This document shows, one piece after another, positions 27,825 to 36,539 of a stretch of DNA of 38,090 nt (position 1 is the stretch's first letter; every line of letters starts with the position of its first letter). The translations under genes and the position numbers were made by a program. The DNA comes from Methylovirgula sp. Lineage in GTDB: Bacteria; Pseudomonadota; Alphaproteobacteria; Rhizobiales; Beijerinckiaceae. The stretch is from contig JARLIV010000171.1 of NCBI GenBank assembly GCA_031291555.1, positions 1 through 38,090 of the forward strand, given 5' to 3'. The notes beneath the pieces are model-generated. The model was not told the origin of the DNA, ran no database searches, and worked only from the letters and a program-made list of their open reading frames with translations.

Positions 27825-28118
27825 GTGATCACCATCGAAAACCTGCCGCCGATTGATATCGCGCAGATCGAGCAACCGTCCGACGAATTGCTGATTATGC
27901 TGAAAAAACCGGTCATACTGGGTGGCGAGACTTATACCGAGATGCGCCTGCGCGAGCCGACCGGCGCCGAGATGATCGCGTGTGATACCAAGCGCGGATG
28001 GGAACACGACGTGGCCGTGATCGCGTTGATTTCCGGAATTCCGGAGCCCGCCGCAATCAAGATCGGCGCTGGCGATCTCAACAGAGCGAGGAAATTCCTC
28101 GACCATTTTTTCGACTGA
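27825..28118 (+). CDS. Tail assembly chaperone, Mu gp41-like (short product)
   Basis: 97 residues from GTG 27825. It contains VILGGETYTEMRLREPTGAE-M and ends ARKFLDHFFD. This is the gpG/gp41-type chaperone that binds the tape measure during tail assembly. Its last codons form the slippery sequence T-TTT-TTC, and a -1 shift fuses it to a downstream frame. GTG is used because the ORF opens 1 bp after the tube stop. Confidence 0.85.
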   Translation: MITIENLPPIDIAQIEQPSDELLIMLKKPVILGGETYTEMRLREPTGAEMIACDTKRGWEHDVAVIALISGIPEPAAIKIGAGDLNRARKFLDHFFD

Positions 28119-28243
28119 GGCCGCCTGATTGGCGGCTACGCCTGGTCTCGCTTGCGCAGATGTTCGGGAAATTTCCGGACGAAGTAGCGACCAGGCCATG
28201 GTCAACGCTGAACGACTGGTGGGACGCGGCGCATGGCAAATGA
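27825..28243 (+). CDS. Tail assembly chaperone frameshift product (gp41-gp42, G-T type)
   Basis: A -1 shift at 28106-28112 joins the first 96 residues to a 43-residue extension in the -1 frame (28112-28243). The extension begins RLRPPDWRLRLVSLAQMFGK, continues FPDEVATRPWSTLNDWWDAA and ends HGK, a total of 139 residues. W-x-x-x-x-x-D-W-W endings are usual for the T-like part of these proteins. In lambda and Mu-type tails the ratio of short to long product is set by frameshifting and both are needed. The extension has no start codon of its own at the right place and ends inside the tape-measure gene, overlapping it by 11 nt. Confidence 0.88.
28106..28136 (+). promoter_or_regulatory. Programmed -1 ribosomal frameshift signal
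   Basis: The heptamer T-TTT-TTC (28106-28112) is in the correct zero frame: codons TTT 28107-28109 and TTC 28110-28112. Four nucleotides after it lies the zero-frame TGA (28116-28118). Seven nucleotides downstream starts GCCGCC-TGATT-GGCGGC (28120-28136), a perfect 6-bp stem with a 5-nt loop. Heptamer form, frame, spacer and hairpin all fit the rule X-XXY-YYZ plus stimulator. Confidence 0.92.
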
Positions 28244-29837
28244 AGTCGCGCAAGTCGGGATCGGCATTACGGCCGATAATCGGACCGAGATCGGAGCGAA
28301 GGCGGCCGAGCGCCGTCTGGCGCAAGTGGCAAAGCGCACCTCGAGCGCAATGGCGAGCGCTGGAAACGACAATGATCGGATGGCTCGCAAGATGTCGAGC
28401 AGCATGATCGGTTCTTTCTCAAAGATCGAGCAAGCCGCATCTCGGGTATTCGGCACCCGGTCCATGACGTCAGGCCTGTCCGGCAAGATGTCGGCGATCA
28501 AGCAGGCAGCTTCGGCCATGGGTGACGGCATGGCAGGCGCGGCCACTGAAGGTGAGGGGTTTGCGGCTGTCATTGGCACAGTCGGCGTCGCCGCGGCAGC
28601 TACGGGCGGGATACTGCTCGCCGGCGCTTATGCCGGCTACAAGATGGCGGACGGGTGGGCGAAGTCTGCGGCGCAGATCGGGCGCACGGCGGAAATTATC
28701 GGCGTCTCCACCAAGACTTTGCAGGAGTTTACCGCGGCGGCCGAGCGCGTGGGGGTCGACAAAAGCACCGCGCAAGGCGCGATGGGAACGCTGTCGCAGA
28801 CGCTCAACGATGCGCGCTTTGGTCGTAATCCTGCAGCAATGGCAGCTCTTTCTCGGCTTGGCGTCGGGATCAAACTGAATAAGGACGGCACCGTCAACGT
28901 CGACGCCATGCTGCCGGGCATCGCCAGCGCGATCGGGCGCCAGAACAGCAGCGGTCGGCGCACAGCCGCCTCTCTGCTCGGTATCCCGCTCAACGCGCTT
29001 CCCGCATTCAGCCAGGGCGGCGGCGCGCTGAGCGTGGACATGAAGGATGCCTTAAAGACGGCGCCCATGGTCTCGGACAGCGACATCAAGAAGGGCCAGC
29101 GTTTCGTCCGCAAGGAAGCCCAGCTGGGTCAGCTGAAGGACAAGGCTGAAAATGCGATGGGCGCCGGCGCGGCCGGGCTGGCTGAACCTGTGCTCGACAA
29201 GCTGCTGAAGGGTGCCCTTTGGGTAAATGACGGCGGCTCGCTGATTTCGAAGGCTGGCAAAGCATTTGGAGAGGCCACCACCGGTATCGGCAAAGCGGCC
29301 GATCGGATGGGACAGGCCGCGGGCTATATCCTTTCCGGCGGCGGCATGAATGAAGCCCCGTACGCAGGCGATACAAGCCTTTATGGCCGCATCGAGCATG
29401 CCGAAGGATCGCGACAAAACCAGATCAGCCCGAAAGGGGCGATCGGCGTCATGCAACTTGAACCGGATACCGCGCGGCGCGTTGCGGCAGGGATGGGAAT
29501 CCCCTTCGACGAAGGCAAATTTCGCAACGATGAGCGGTACAACCGCATGCTCGGCCACGCCTATCTTGACACGCTCACCCGAAAATACGGCGGTGACGAT
29601 ACGTTGATCGCAGCCGCATACAACGCGGGCGAAGGAAATGCCGACAAGTGGATCCGTACCTACGGCGATCCGCGCAAGCGTCAGATCAGCGACGCCGATT
29701 TCGCCAACCGCATCCCGTTCAAAGAGACGCGTGATTACGTCCACAAGGTCGTCGTCGAATTCAAGAACGCGCCCAAAGGCACCTCTGCCATGGTTCACAA
29801 CCCGGGCGGTGCGGTCAGCTATTCGATTATTCACTGA
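28233..29837 (+). CDS. Tape measure protein with C-terminal lytic transglycosylase domain
   Basis: 534 residues. Helical N-terminus (1-110), a hydrophobic segment (about 112-135: AAVIGTVGVAAAATGGILLA), a helical, Ala/Gly-rich middle, then an SLT lysozyme-like domain (about 382-500). The SLT domain has Glu391 in IEHAEGS, then SPKGAIGVMQLEPDTA (399-414) and AAYNAGEG (461-468), all standard motifs. Tape measures set tail length; the SLT part is thought to open peptidoglycan at DNA entry. The length is short for the family and predicts a short contractile tail. ATG 28233 lies inside the frameshift extension. Confidence 0.93.
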   Translation: MANEVAQVGIGITADNRTEIGAKAAERRLAQVAKRTSSAMASAGNDNDRMARKMSSSMIGSFSKIEQAASRVFGTRSMTSGLSGKMSAIKQAASAMGDGMAGAATEGEGFAAVIGTVGVAAAATGGILLAGAYAGYKMADGWAKSAAQIGRTAEIIGVSTKTLQEFTAAAERVGVDKSTAQGAMGTLSQTLNDARFGRNPAAMAALSRLGVGIKLNKDGTVNVDAMLPGIASAIGRQNSSGRRTAASLLGIPLNALPAFSQGGGALSVDMKDALKTAPMVSDSDIKKGQRFVRKEAQLGQLKDKAENAMGAGAAGLAEPVLDKLLKGALWVNDGGSLISKAGKAFGEATTGIGKAADRMGQAAGYILSGGGMNEAPYAGDTSLYGRIEHAEGSRQNQISPKGAIGVMQLEPDTARRVAAGMGIPFDEGKFRNDERYNRMLGHAYLDTLTRKYGGDDTLIAAAYNAGEGNADKWIRTYGDPRKRQISDADFANRIPFKETRDYVHKVVVEFKNAPKGTSAMVHNPGGAVSYSIIH

Positions 29838-29852
29838 GCGGGGCTGCGCGTC

Positions 29853-31280
29853 ATGGCACTGATTTCCGATATCGCGATGATCGCGCAGGGTCAGATTGCG
29901 CGCGGGTCGGCCGCCGCAACGGCATCGACCCTCATGCCGGCATCATGGCGCGGCGTGAAGTTCGCGGTCACCAGCAGCTCCGCCGGCGGCGGCAGGCGTC
30001 TCGCGCTGCATCAATACCCGGGCAAGGAATCGGGCTGGGCCGAAGACATGGGGCAGGGGCTGGTGCGGTATCCGCTTCGTGGCTTCGTGCTCGATGGCGA
30101 CAAGAAGATCGGTGGTCAGACCATCGCAATGCAGCGATCGGCCTTGATCAAAGCATGCATGCAAAAGGGATCGGGGACGCTCGTTCACCCTACTCTCGGC
30201 AACCTCACAGTCGCGCTGCCTCGCTGGAATATCGGCGAAGGGCTCGACGCATCGAATTATTCGGAAGTCGATTTCGAGTTCATCGACGCGGGCGCGCAGG
30301 CGTTTCCGACTGTTGGACAAAGCAAATCCGGCTCGGTCTCGGCAGCATCGAAACTGAAGACCGCACTGCTGAGCGATGCGGTGCTTGTCCTGGGCAAACT
30401 CGCGTCGGGACAGTCCATATCGGCGCTGACGCTCATGGGCATGGGCACCGGCCTCCTCGGCGTCGCCGGCGTCAGCGCCAACCTTGTCGCAACTGTTGCC
30501 GGTTGGTCGGCAAAGGCAATCCTTCTCGCGCAAGATGCAACTTCACTCGTTCGGCTGACTGCTGTTCTGCCAGGCAATTATGGTCGATTTTCAACTGGCG
30601 GAAACAGCGGCCTGACCGGCAGCAACGCATCAGCTTATTCATCCAGCACGACTGTCGCTGATCTGATTTCGGCTGCGTCCACACAGCGCGTAGCCGTGGC
30701 AGAGGCTGCCGCAGCTTTCGAAACCGTGGCGGCCAATACCGATCTGGCCAATGCAGTCGACCTGCAGCCCGCTGCGACTGCCTTGATGGACGCATTGGTC
30801 GCATCATGCGCCGACCCGGCGGACGCCATCCGCCTCTTGCTCCAGCTGATCGCGTCGACCGTCGACGGGCTGTCGACACAGGCCGGCTATGTCGTATCTC
30901 AACTCGTGCTTCGCGCTGCGGCTGCCGCACTGTGTGAGGCTGCCGCAGCCTATCAACCGCAAAGCGCGACGGACGCAGCAGCGCGCATAGCGCAGATTTG
31001 CCCGGTGCTTGACCAGCTCTCCGTAGCGGCTTCGGCAATGGGCGATGACGGAAGCTTCGCAACACTCAGCGCGTGCCGCGGCGCTGTCGCGCTCGATCTG
31101 CGCACGCGCGGCGCCACTTTGGCGCAAGTGGCCACATTTTCAACGTCAATGCCCATGCCGGCGCTGGCGCTCGCGCAGCGCCTATATGGTGACGCGACAC
31201 GCGCGGATCAGCTTGTCGCGCAGGCCGATCCGGCAAATCCGCTATTTTTTCCGACATCATTCCAGGCGCTGGCGTCATGA
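29853..31280 (+). CDS. Mu gpN-like (DNA circulation domain) tail protein
   Basis: 475 residues. The N-terminal region has the family motif ASWRGVKFAVTSSSAGGGRR, H-Q-Y-P-G-K-E, VRYPLRGFVLDGD, G-T-L-V-H-P-T-L-G, and NYSEVDFEFIDAGAQAFPTV, which is the so-called DNA circulation (COG4228) domain of gpN. The middle and end are Ala-rich helical. In Mu, gpN is a baseplate protein near the tail tip. Name of the domain is historical. The ORF ends overlapping gpP by 4 nt. Confidence 0.9.
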   Translation: MALISDIAMIAQGQIARGSAAATASTLMPASWRGVKFAVTSSSAGGGRRLALHQYPGKESGWAEDMGQGLVRYPLRGFVLDGDKKIGGQTIAMQRSALIKACMQKGSGTLVHPTLGNLTVALPRWNIGEGLDASNYSEVDFEFIDAGAQAFPTVGQSKSGSVSAASKLKTALLSDAVLVLGKLASGQSISALTLMGMGTGLLGVAGVSANLVATVAGWSAKAILLAQDATSLVRLTAVLPGNYGRFSTGGNSGLTGSNASAYSSSTTVADLISAASTQRVAVAEAAAAFETVAANTDLANAVDLQPAATALMDALVASCADPADAIRLLLQLIASTVDGLSTQAGYVVSQLVLRAAAAALCEAAAAYQPQSATDAAARIAQICPVLDQLSVAASAMGDDGSFATLSACRGAVALDLRTRGATLAQVATFSTSMPMPALALAQRLYGDATRADQLVAQADPANPLFFPTSFQALAS

Positions 31281-32386
31281 CCGCTGGTCAGTCGATCGTC
31301 GCGAACGGCATAACCAAGCCCGACGATGAATTGACGTTGCTGGTCGATGGTCAAGTCATCGGGGGCTTTGAGGATGTCAAGGTATCGTTGAGGGCCGAAG
31401 GTTTTCCGAACAGCTTTACTGTAAAGGCTTCGATGCAACCTGGCGATCAGTTGCCGATGCAGCCCGGTGACGATTGCGTGGTAAAGCTGGGCAATGATAC
31501 GGTGATCACCGGATGGGTCGATCGCTTGGCCGACGCGGGCGATGAAGAAGATCACCTGATCACGATCAGCGGTCGCGGGCTGACCGAGGATCTTGTCGAT
31601 TGCGGGGCTGAATGGCCGTCGCACCAGCTGATCGGCGGCAACGCCCTGACGATCGCGCAGCGCCTGGCGCAGCCCTACAACCTCGAAGTGGTTATGGGCA
31701 ACGGCGCGAGCCCGGGCGCCGATATATCGCAATGGGCGCTCAATTATGGGGAGACCGGCGCAGAGATTATCCAGCGCGTGGCTCGCAATGCCGGGCTGCT
31801 GGCCTATGAAGACAACATGGGCCGGCTGGTGCTGGCCAATGTCGGCGCGGCAACTGCGGCGAGCGGGATCGTGTATGGTCAGAACGTACAGGCCTGGTCG
31901 GTCGAACGGACGATGGACCAGCGCTTTTCCGATTACGTCTGCTGCATGTTTGCTTCGGACAGCTTCGGTGATCTTGCCGGCAGCGATTTCTACCATTCCG
32001 AGACCGATCCCAATGTCCCCCGCCATCGTTTGACGTACCTGGTGGTCGACGCTGTCGCTACCAACCCTCAGGATTTCACGATTCAGCGGGCCAAATGGGA
32101 GGCTGCGCGGCGCGCAGGACGCGCGTTCGTGGTCAACGCGACGGTCGACAGCTGGCGAGACAGTGCAGGCGGCCTTTGGCTGCCCAATACCCTGGTGCCA
32201 GTCGATGTGCCGGGTGCAACCGGCGGCAATATGCTGGTCATTTCCGAGGTAAACTTCATACGGAACGATGGGCGCGGCACGATCGCAGAAGTGATCGCCA
32301 TGCCCAAGGCTGCGTTCCAGCCCGAACCAATCGTGCTTGCCCCGGTCAATACCGCAGACATCGTACCGGCCGGAGCCGCAAAATGA
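31277..32386 (+). CDS. Baseplate hub protein, Mu gpP-like
   Basis: 369 residues. The segment DDELTLLVDGQVIGGFEDVK-V, then F-T-V-K-A-S-M-Q-P-G-D, VITGWVDRLADAGDEEDHLI, ISGRGLTEDLVDC, and the C-terminal TLVPVDVPGATGGNMLVISE-V-N-F are features of the gp27/gpD-type hub proteins such as Mu gpP (gp44). It links tube and spike. It is coupled to both neighbours by 4-nt overlaps. Confidence 0.92.
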   Translation: MTAGQSIVANGITKPDDELTLLVDGQVIGGFEDVKVSLRAEGFPNSFTVKASMQPGDQLPMQPGDDCVVKLGNDTVITGWVDRLADAGDEEDHLITISGRGLTEDLVDCGAEWPSHQLIGGNALTIAQRLAQPYNLEVVMGNGASPGADISQWALNYGETGAEIIQRVARNAGLLAYEDNMGRLVLANVGAATAASGIVYGQNVQAWSVERTMDQRFSDYVCCMFASDSFGDLAGSDFYHSETDPNVPRHRLTYLVVDAVATNPQDFTIQRAKWEAARRAGRAFVVNATVDSWRDSAGGLWLPNTLVPVDVPGATGGNMLVISEVNFIRNDGRGTIAEVIAMPKAAFQPEPIVLAPVNTADIVPAGAAK

Positions 32387-32928
32387 AGCACATCCCTTCC
32401 AATCTTGTTGGCGCGGGCCGCGTTACAGGCGCCGATGACAGTGGCGAAGTCCAGAAATTGCAGGTCACGGAAAGCGCGTCTGGCTCCGGCTTCGCCGATC
32501 GCGTGCTCGACAAGGTCATGCGAATTTTCCAATTCGGCTTTACCAGCGTTCCTCCGCTCAATTCCGAAGTGCTCACCCTGCGCCGGAAAGGTGATCGGAC
32601 TTTGACGATGGTCATCGGCACAAGTCACCGCCCTTCGCGCCCGACCGGCCTGCAGCCAGGCGACGCCGCGATGTACGATGTGCGCGGGGTGATCATCAAG
32701 ATGACGGCGGCCGGGATCGAGATCGACTGTCAGGGCCTGCCGCTCGTGGTCCACAACACATCGGGGATGCATGTCGAAGGGCCGATCGTGGCCGATGGCG
32801 ATATCACCGGCCTGAATACTTCGGACGCGCTGGCGCTCAGCCAGATCCGCACGAAATTCAACGGGCATGACCATACAGGCGTGCAGCCCGGCAGCGGCAC
32901 GTCAGCGGGCCCGACAAACACGCTATGA
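32383..32928 (+). CDS. Baseplate spike protein, Mu gp45 / gpV-like
   Basis: 181 residues from ATG 32383. An OB-like N-terminal domain (about 15-85) has MRIFQFGFTSVPPLNSEVLT, then G-D-R-T-L-T-M-V-I; the C-terminal beta-helix is short. The tip has H162-D-H164-T-G, the His-x-His motif that binds iron at the apex of such spikes. Mu gp45 is the membrane-piercing tip. Size is typical. Confidence 0.93.
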   Translation: MKHIPSNLVGAGRVTGADDSGEVQKLQVTESASGSGFADRVLDKVMRIFQFGFTSVPPLNSEVLTLRRKGDRTLTMVIGTSHRPSRPTGLQPGDAAMYDVRGVIIKMTAAGIEIDCQGLPLVVHNTSGMHVEGPIVADGDITGLNTSDALALSQIRTKFNGHDHTGVQPGSGTSAGPTNTL

Positions 32929-33380
32929 CCGACATTCAAACCGGGTGGAACCGGGCGAACGGCACCGCCGACTGGGTATTTCTGCGCGGCAACGCGCAGG
33001 AGCCCACCAGCAGTGACGTGAGCGTTGGCAACGACCTCGCCACTGCCGCGATGATCAGCCTTTTCACCGACGCGCAGGCCGACCCGTCGGACACCATTCC
33101 GGACAACACGACAGACCGCCGTGGATGGTGGGGCGGCCCGATCGGGTCAAAGATCTGGATCTATACCGAGCGCGGAAAGGCTACGCCGGAATTGCCAGGG
33201 CAGGTGCAGCAGGCGGCCGCCGATGCGTTGCAGTGGTTCGTCGATGATGGAGTGGCGACCTCGGTCGATACCGCGGCTGCATACGACGCCTCAGGCAAGC
33301 TGGTGCTGAATGTCGCGATCCATCGCGGCGACGGGTCATCGCTGGCTCTGCAATTTTCGAACTTCTGGGATTCGCTCTGA
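32925..33380 (+). CDS. Baseplate wedge protein, GP46 (Mu gp46) family
   Basis: 151 residues. It contains LATAAMISLFTDAQADPSDT, then R-R-G-W-W-G, LPGQVQQAAADALQWFVDDG-V-A, and VLNVAIHRGDGSSLALQFSN. The W-W-G and W-x-x-x-x-G-V-A pieces are family marks (gp25-like wedge component). It overlaps both neighbours. Confidence 0.93.
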   Translation: MTDIQTGWNRANGTADWVFLRGNAQEPTSSDVSVGNDLATAAMISLFTDAQADPSDTIPDNTTDRRGWWGGPIGSKIWIYTERGKATPELPGQVQQAAADALQWFVDDGVATSVDTAAAYDASGKLVLNVAIHRGDGSSLALQFSNFWDSL

Positions 33381-34531
33381 TGCCCTTTCCGCGTCCCACC
33401 ATTGCCGACTTGCGTCAGCAGGCTTCGCAGAACATCGCGGCCGGTCTGTCCGGCGTCGACACGTTGCTGCGCTATGCCAATCTTCGTATCACGGGCGATG
33501 TCCAGGCCGCGCTTGCTGACGGCGTCTATGGCTATCAGGACTATATCGCAAAGCAGAGCGTGCCCTTCACGGCGTTTGACGAATACCTGGCCGCGTGGGC
33601 CGCGTTGCGCCGGGTCTATATCAAGGATGCCGCCGCCGCGACCGGCACCGTCACGTTCCCCTGGACGGCGGGGGCAATCGCCGCCGGGGTGCAGATCACC
33701 CGCAGCGATGGCGCCAGTTATACAACGACGGCCGCGGGGACAGTGGCAGGGGGCAACATCTCTGTGCCGGTGCTTGCGGACACGCCGGGCGCAGCTGGGA
33801 ACACTGCGATCGGCACGATGATGTTCCTGTCGATCGGGATCAGCGGGATCACGCCCCAGGGCGCGGTCATCACGGCAATTGCCGGGGGCGCCGATATCGA
33901 AACGCAGGATGATTTCAAGTCGCGGATGCTCCAGGCCTATCAAGCCCAGCTCCAGGGCGGTGCGGTTGCCGATTACATCACCTGGGCGCTTGAGGTTCCG
34001 GGCGTCACTCGCGCATGGTGCATTCCGCGCGGATATGGCCCGGGGACCGTGCAGGTCTATTTCATGATGGACGTGGTCGAGGCGGCCCATGGCGGATTTC
34101 CGCAAGGGTCGAACGGCCTGGCCGCGGGCGACGCGCGCGATGTGACGGCAACGGGTGATCAGCTGGTGTTGGCGAATTACATCGCCGATCTGCAACCTGT
34201 CTGCCCGCGCGTCTATGCCTGCACCCCAATTCCCAATACGGTCGCGCTCACGATCGCAGGGATTTCCGGCGTCAGCGCGGCGGTGAAGGCGCAGATCGCC
34301 TCAGCGTTTTCCGCCGCGCTTCAGGCGAATTCTTCGGTCGGGGGAAGCCCCGGCGGCGGCACGACTGATATCGATACAATCGAGGCGGCGATCGCGGCCG
34401 TCTCCGGCGCTGCCGGGTTTGTGATTACAGCGGTTACCGCTTCGGCGGGCACGGTCACGCCGGGGCCTGCCGGCAACATTGTTTCCAACATGGGCGCGCT
34501 CGCTGTGCCCGGCACAATTACGTACGTCTGA
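33380..34531 (+). CDS. Baseplate J-like protein, Mu gp47-like
   Basis: 383 residues. The start FPRPTIADLRQQASQNIAAG, then ATGTVTFPWTAGAIAAGVQI, FKSRMLQAYQAQLQGGAVAD-Y, V-P-G-V-T-R-A-W-C, and the late VAGISGVSAAVKAQIASAF, then F-V-I-T-A belong to the Baseplate_J/gp47 family, the wedge body of contractile tails. The final region is Gly/Ala-rich. Length is typical. Confidence 0.95.
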   Translation: MPFPRPTIADLRQQASQNIAAGLSGVDTLLRYANLRITGDVQAALADGVYGYQDYIAKQSVPFTAFDEYLAAWAALRRVYIKDAAAATGTVTFPWTAGAIAAGVQITRSDGASYTTTAAGTVAGGNISVPVLADTPGAAGNTAIGTMMFLSIGISGITPQGAVITAIAGGADIETQDDFKSRMLQAYQAQLQGGAVADYITWALEVPGVTRAWCIPRGYGPGTVQVYFMMDVVEAAHGGFPQGSNGLAAGDARDVTATGDQLVLANYIADLQPVCPRVYACTPIPNTVALTIAGISGVSAAVKAQIASAFSAALQANSSVGGSPGGGTTDIDTIEAAIAAVSGAAGFVITAVTASAGTVTPGPAGNIVSNMGALAVPGTITYV

Positions 34532-35064
34532 TGCCTCGCACAGCAGCTGACTATGCGGCCGCGACGGTCGCGCTGATGCCGCGCGGGCGCGCGTGGGTGG
34601 CCGCGGAGCCGGGGCTGGATCAGGCGGCCGTTGTCGGCGCTCTCGCGGTCCTGTGGGCAACGGTCGATGCATCGGCGGAAAACCTGCTCGAAAATTCTCT
34701 GCCTGGCGCAAACACCGACCTCCTGCCCGAATGGGAGGCGACGCTCGGTCTCACAGATTCAATCGCCGGGCTCACGACGCAACAGCGGTCTTCACAGGTT
34801 TTGGCGCGCTTCGTTGGCACGGGCGGCCAGAGCAAGCCCTATTTCATCGCATTTGCGGCAGCGCTTGGCTTTACGATCGCAATCACGACTTATGCGCCGT
34901 TTCGCGCAGGGATCTCCACTGCGATCGACCCGGTCTATACCGACGACTGGAGCTTTTCGTGGGGCGTTTCGGTGTCGGCAAACGCCAGCGGTCTCGCCAA
35001 TTCTGTGCTGATTGATCAGCTGCAAACGATGGCGCCTGCCGAAACCGCCGTTTTTATCGCCTAG
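34531..35064 (+). CDS. Baseplate wedge protein, Mu gp48 (YmfQ/DUF2313) family
   Basis: 177 residues. It contains DYAAATVALMPRGRAWVAAE-P, then TDLLPEWEATLGLTDSIAGL, then VLARFVGTGGQSKPYFIAFA-A-A-L-G, which are DUF2313 marks (L-P-x-G-x-A-W, D-L-L-P-E-W-E). In Mu, gp48 connects baseplate and fibres. Start overlaps the J stop by 1 nt (TGATG). Confidence 0.93.
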   Translation: MPRTAADYAAATVALMPRGRAWVAAEPGLDQAAVVGALAVLWATVDASAENLLENSLPGANTDLLPEWEATLGLTDSIAGLTTQQRSSQVLARFVGTGGQSKPYFIAFAAALGFTIAITTYAPFRAGISTAIDPVYTDDWSFSWGVSVSANASGLANSVLIDQLQTMAPAETAVFIA

Positions 35065-35072
35065 GAGCACCC

Positions 35073-35627
35073 ATGTTCAGGATCGACACCGCGACCGCCG
35101 TGCCGGCATTGCCGGCGCCGGCCGCAGCCGGCGCGCCCGGGTATTTCACTGGCGGCGACCCAACGACCGGCACGCCGCCGACAACCGTTTCCCCCGACTG
35201 GTTCAACCAGGTGCAGGAAGAGCTGCTGTCTATTCTGGCCGCAGCGTCCATCGCCGAGAGCAAGGCTGTCAATAACCAGGTGCTGGCCGCGCTGCAGGCC
35301 ATGTTTGCGCCGCTGTCGGGATTTTCAAACAGCCTGGGGACGAACTGGTGGCAGCAATTGCCCGGCGGCCTGATCGTGCAATGCGCCACAACCAGTTTTT
35401 CGTTGTCCGCCGTCCATGGCACCGTTCCCATTTCTTGGCCAGTTGCGTTTCCAAACACATGCCTCAACGCCTTTTCGACGTCGATCGGCACCAACTCCTA
35501 TGGCGGATCGATCGGATCGAGCCTGGATGTGCCGCCGTCCAGCACCGGCGCGACGCTCATGATCGATGGCTATGGCAGCACGCCAGTCGGCGCCGGCAGC
35601 GTCCAGGTCCTCGCATTCGGCAAATAA
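35073..35627 (+). CDS. Short tail fibre protein with gp53-like C-terminal domain
   Basis: 184 residues. The N-terminus has YFTGGDPTTGTPPTTVSPDW-F-N-Q-V-Q-E-E-L-L, the attachment start found in many fibre proteins. The C-terminus has GTNWWQQLPGGLIVQCATT, then FPNTCLNAF and GSVQVLAFGK, the gp53-like receptor-binding domain. It is short, with almost no shaft. AGGAGCACCC precedes ATG 35073. Probably a receptor-binding fibre or one of several. Confidence 0.82.
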   Translation: MFRIDTATAVPALPAPAAAGAPGYFTGGDPTTGTPPTTVSPDWFNQVQEELLSILAAASIAESKAVNNQVLAALQAMFAPLSGFSNSLGTNWWQQLPGGLIVQCATTSFSLSAVHGTVPISWPVAFPNTCLNAFSTSIGTNSYGGSIGSSLDVPPSSTGATLMIDGYGSTPVGAGSVQVLAFGK

Positions 35628-35637
35628 GGGACAATCG

Positions 35638-36183
35638 ATGCTCCACAAATTCAGTCCATCGACCGGCTGTTTTTACCCGGCGGATATCGAATATCCCGTC
35701 GGCACGATTCCCGATGACGCGATCGACGCGACCGACGCGGAAATGTCCGCCGCGCATGCGCGGGGCGTCCGCGATGCGCTGGTCATTGTCGATGGCAAGG
35801 TAACCGTTGTGCCTTACGCTGGGCCGACCCTGGCCGAGGTGAAGGAAACTCAGATCCTGACACTGCGCAAGGCCTATCAGGCCGCGCTCAGCGCCCCGGT
35901 CAGCTTTTGCACGGCGGCGGGCGTAACCGCGCAATTTGCCCAGGATGCGCAGGCCAAGGCAAATCTTGGGATTATGATCGGCGAAGGTTCCGACAAATGG
36001 TCCGCGGATATCTGGCCTGATGCCAATGGCAATCCGATAACACCGTTTACCTATGCCGATCTGCAGGGCCTAAATACTGCGATCAACGCGGCAGATTCAC
36101 CCACGTATCATGATTTTCTGCTGAAAATCGCCGCAATCGGCTCTGCCAAAACCATCGCTGCTGTCGAAGCGGTCACATTCTGA
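35638..36183 (+). CDS. Tail fibre assembly-like protein (DUF4376-type C-terminus)
   Basis: 181 residues from ATG 35638, with AAGGGACAA upstream. The N-terminus (LHKFSPSTGCFYPADIEYPV, then DAIDATDAEM) is the fibre-assembly type. The C-terminal part (about 70-180: LRKAYQAALSAPVSFCTAAG, then W-P-D-A-N-G-N-P, LQGLNTAINAADSPTYHDFL-L-K) resembles DUF4376. Fibre assembly chaperones act on the neighbouring fibre. It might also remain bound to the fibre. Confidence 0.7.
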   Translation: MLHKFSPSTGCFYPADIEYPVGTIPDDAIDATDAEMSAAHARGVRDALVIVDGKVTVVPYAGPTLAEVKETQILTLRKAYQAALSAPVSFCTAAGVTAQFAQDAQAKANLGIMIGEGSDKWSADIWPDANGNPITPFTYADLQGLNTAINAADSPTYHDFLLKIAAIGSAKTIAAVEAVTF

Positions 36184-36539
36184 TGGCCGCCTGTTCGCTC
36201 GAGTCCGGCTCGACGATCCTGATCGGGATCGCCTGCGGTGGGGCATCCAACGATGATCTGATTGGCGCGACCTGCGCTGCTGTGCTCAAGGCAGCCGTGA
36301 TGACGATCGATGGCTTTGCCGTTCCGCCGTCCACCGCGCCGACCGTCGCTACATTCGCCGCTGCCGCGCGTGCAGCGGCGGCGGATGTCGGGCCCGGCTG
36401 GGATCTGTCGATCGATCCTGCCACATCGGCGGCGTTACCGATCGGGACGTACGTGTCGAACGCGGTGCTGACCCTGGCATCGGGCCTGGTCGTCAAGACC
36501 GCGCCGCTCTTCATCACCCTGGTCCAGGCTACGTCATGA
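36183..36539 (+). CDS. Hypothetical protein in fibre cluster
   Basis: 118 residues, Ala/Thr-rich, with LESGSTILIGIACGGASNDD, then MTIDGFAVPPSTAPTVATFA and GWDLSIDPATSAALP. It is translationally coupled to the genes on both sides (TGATG and ATGA). Probably a fibre-associated or baseplate accessory protein. No family recognised. Confidence 0.6.
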   Translation: MAACSLESGSTILIGIACGGASNDDLIGATCAAVLKAAVMTIDGFAVPPSTAPTVATFAAAARAAAADVGPGWDLSIDPATSAALPIGTYVSNAVLTLASGLVVKTAPLFITLVQATS

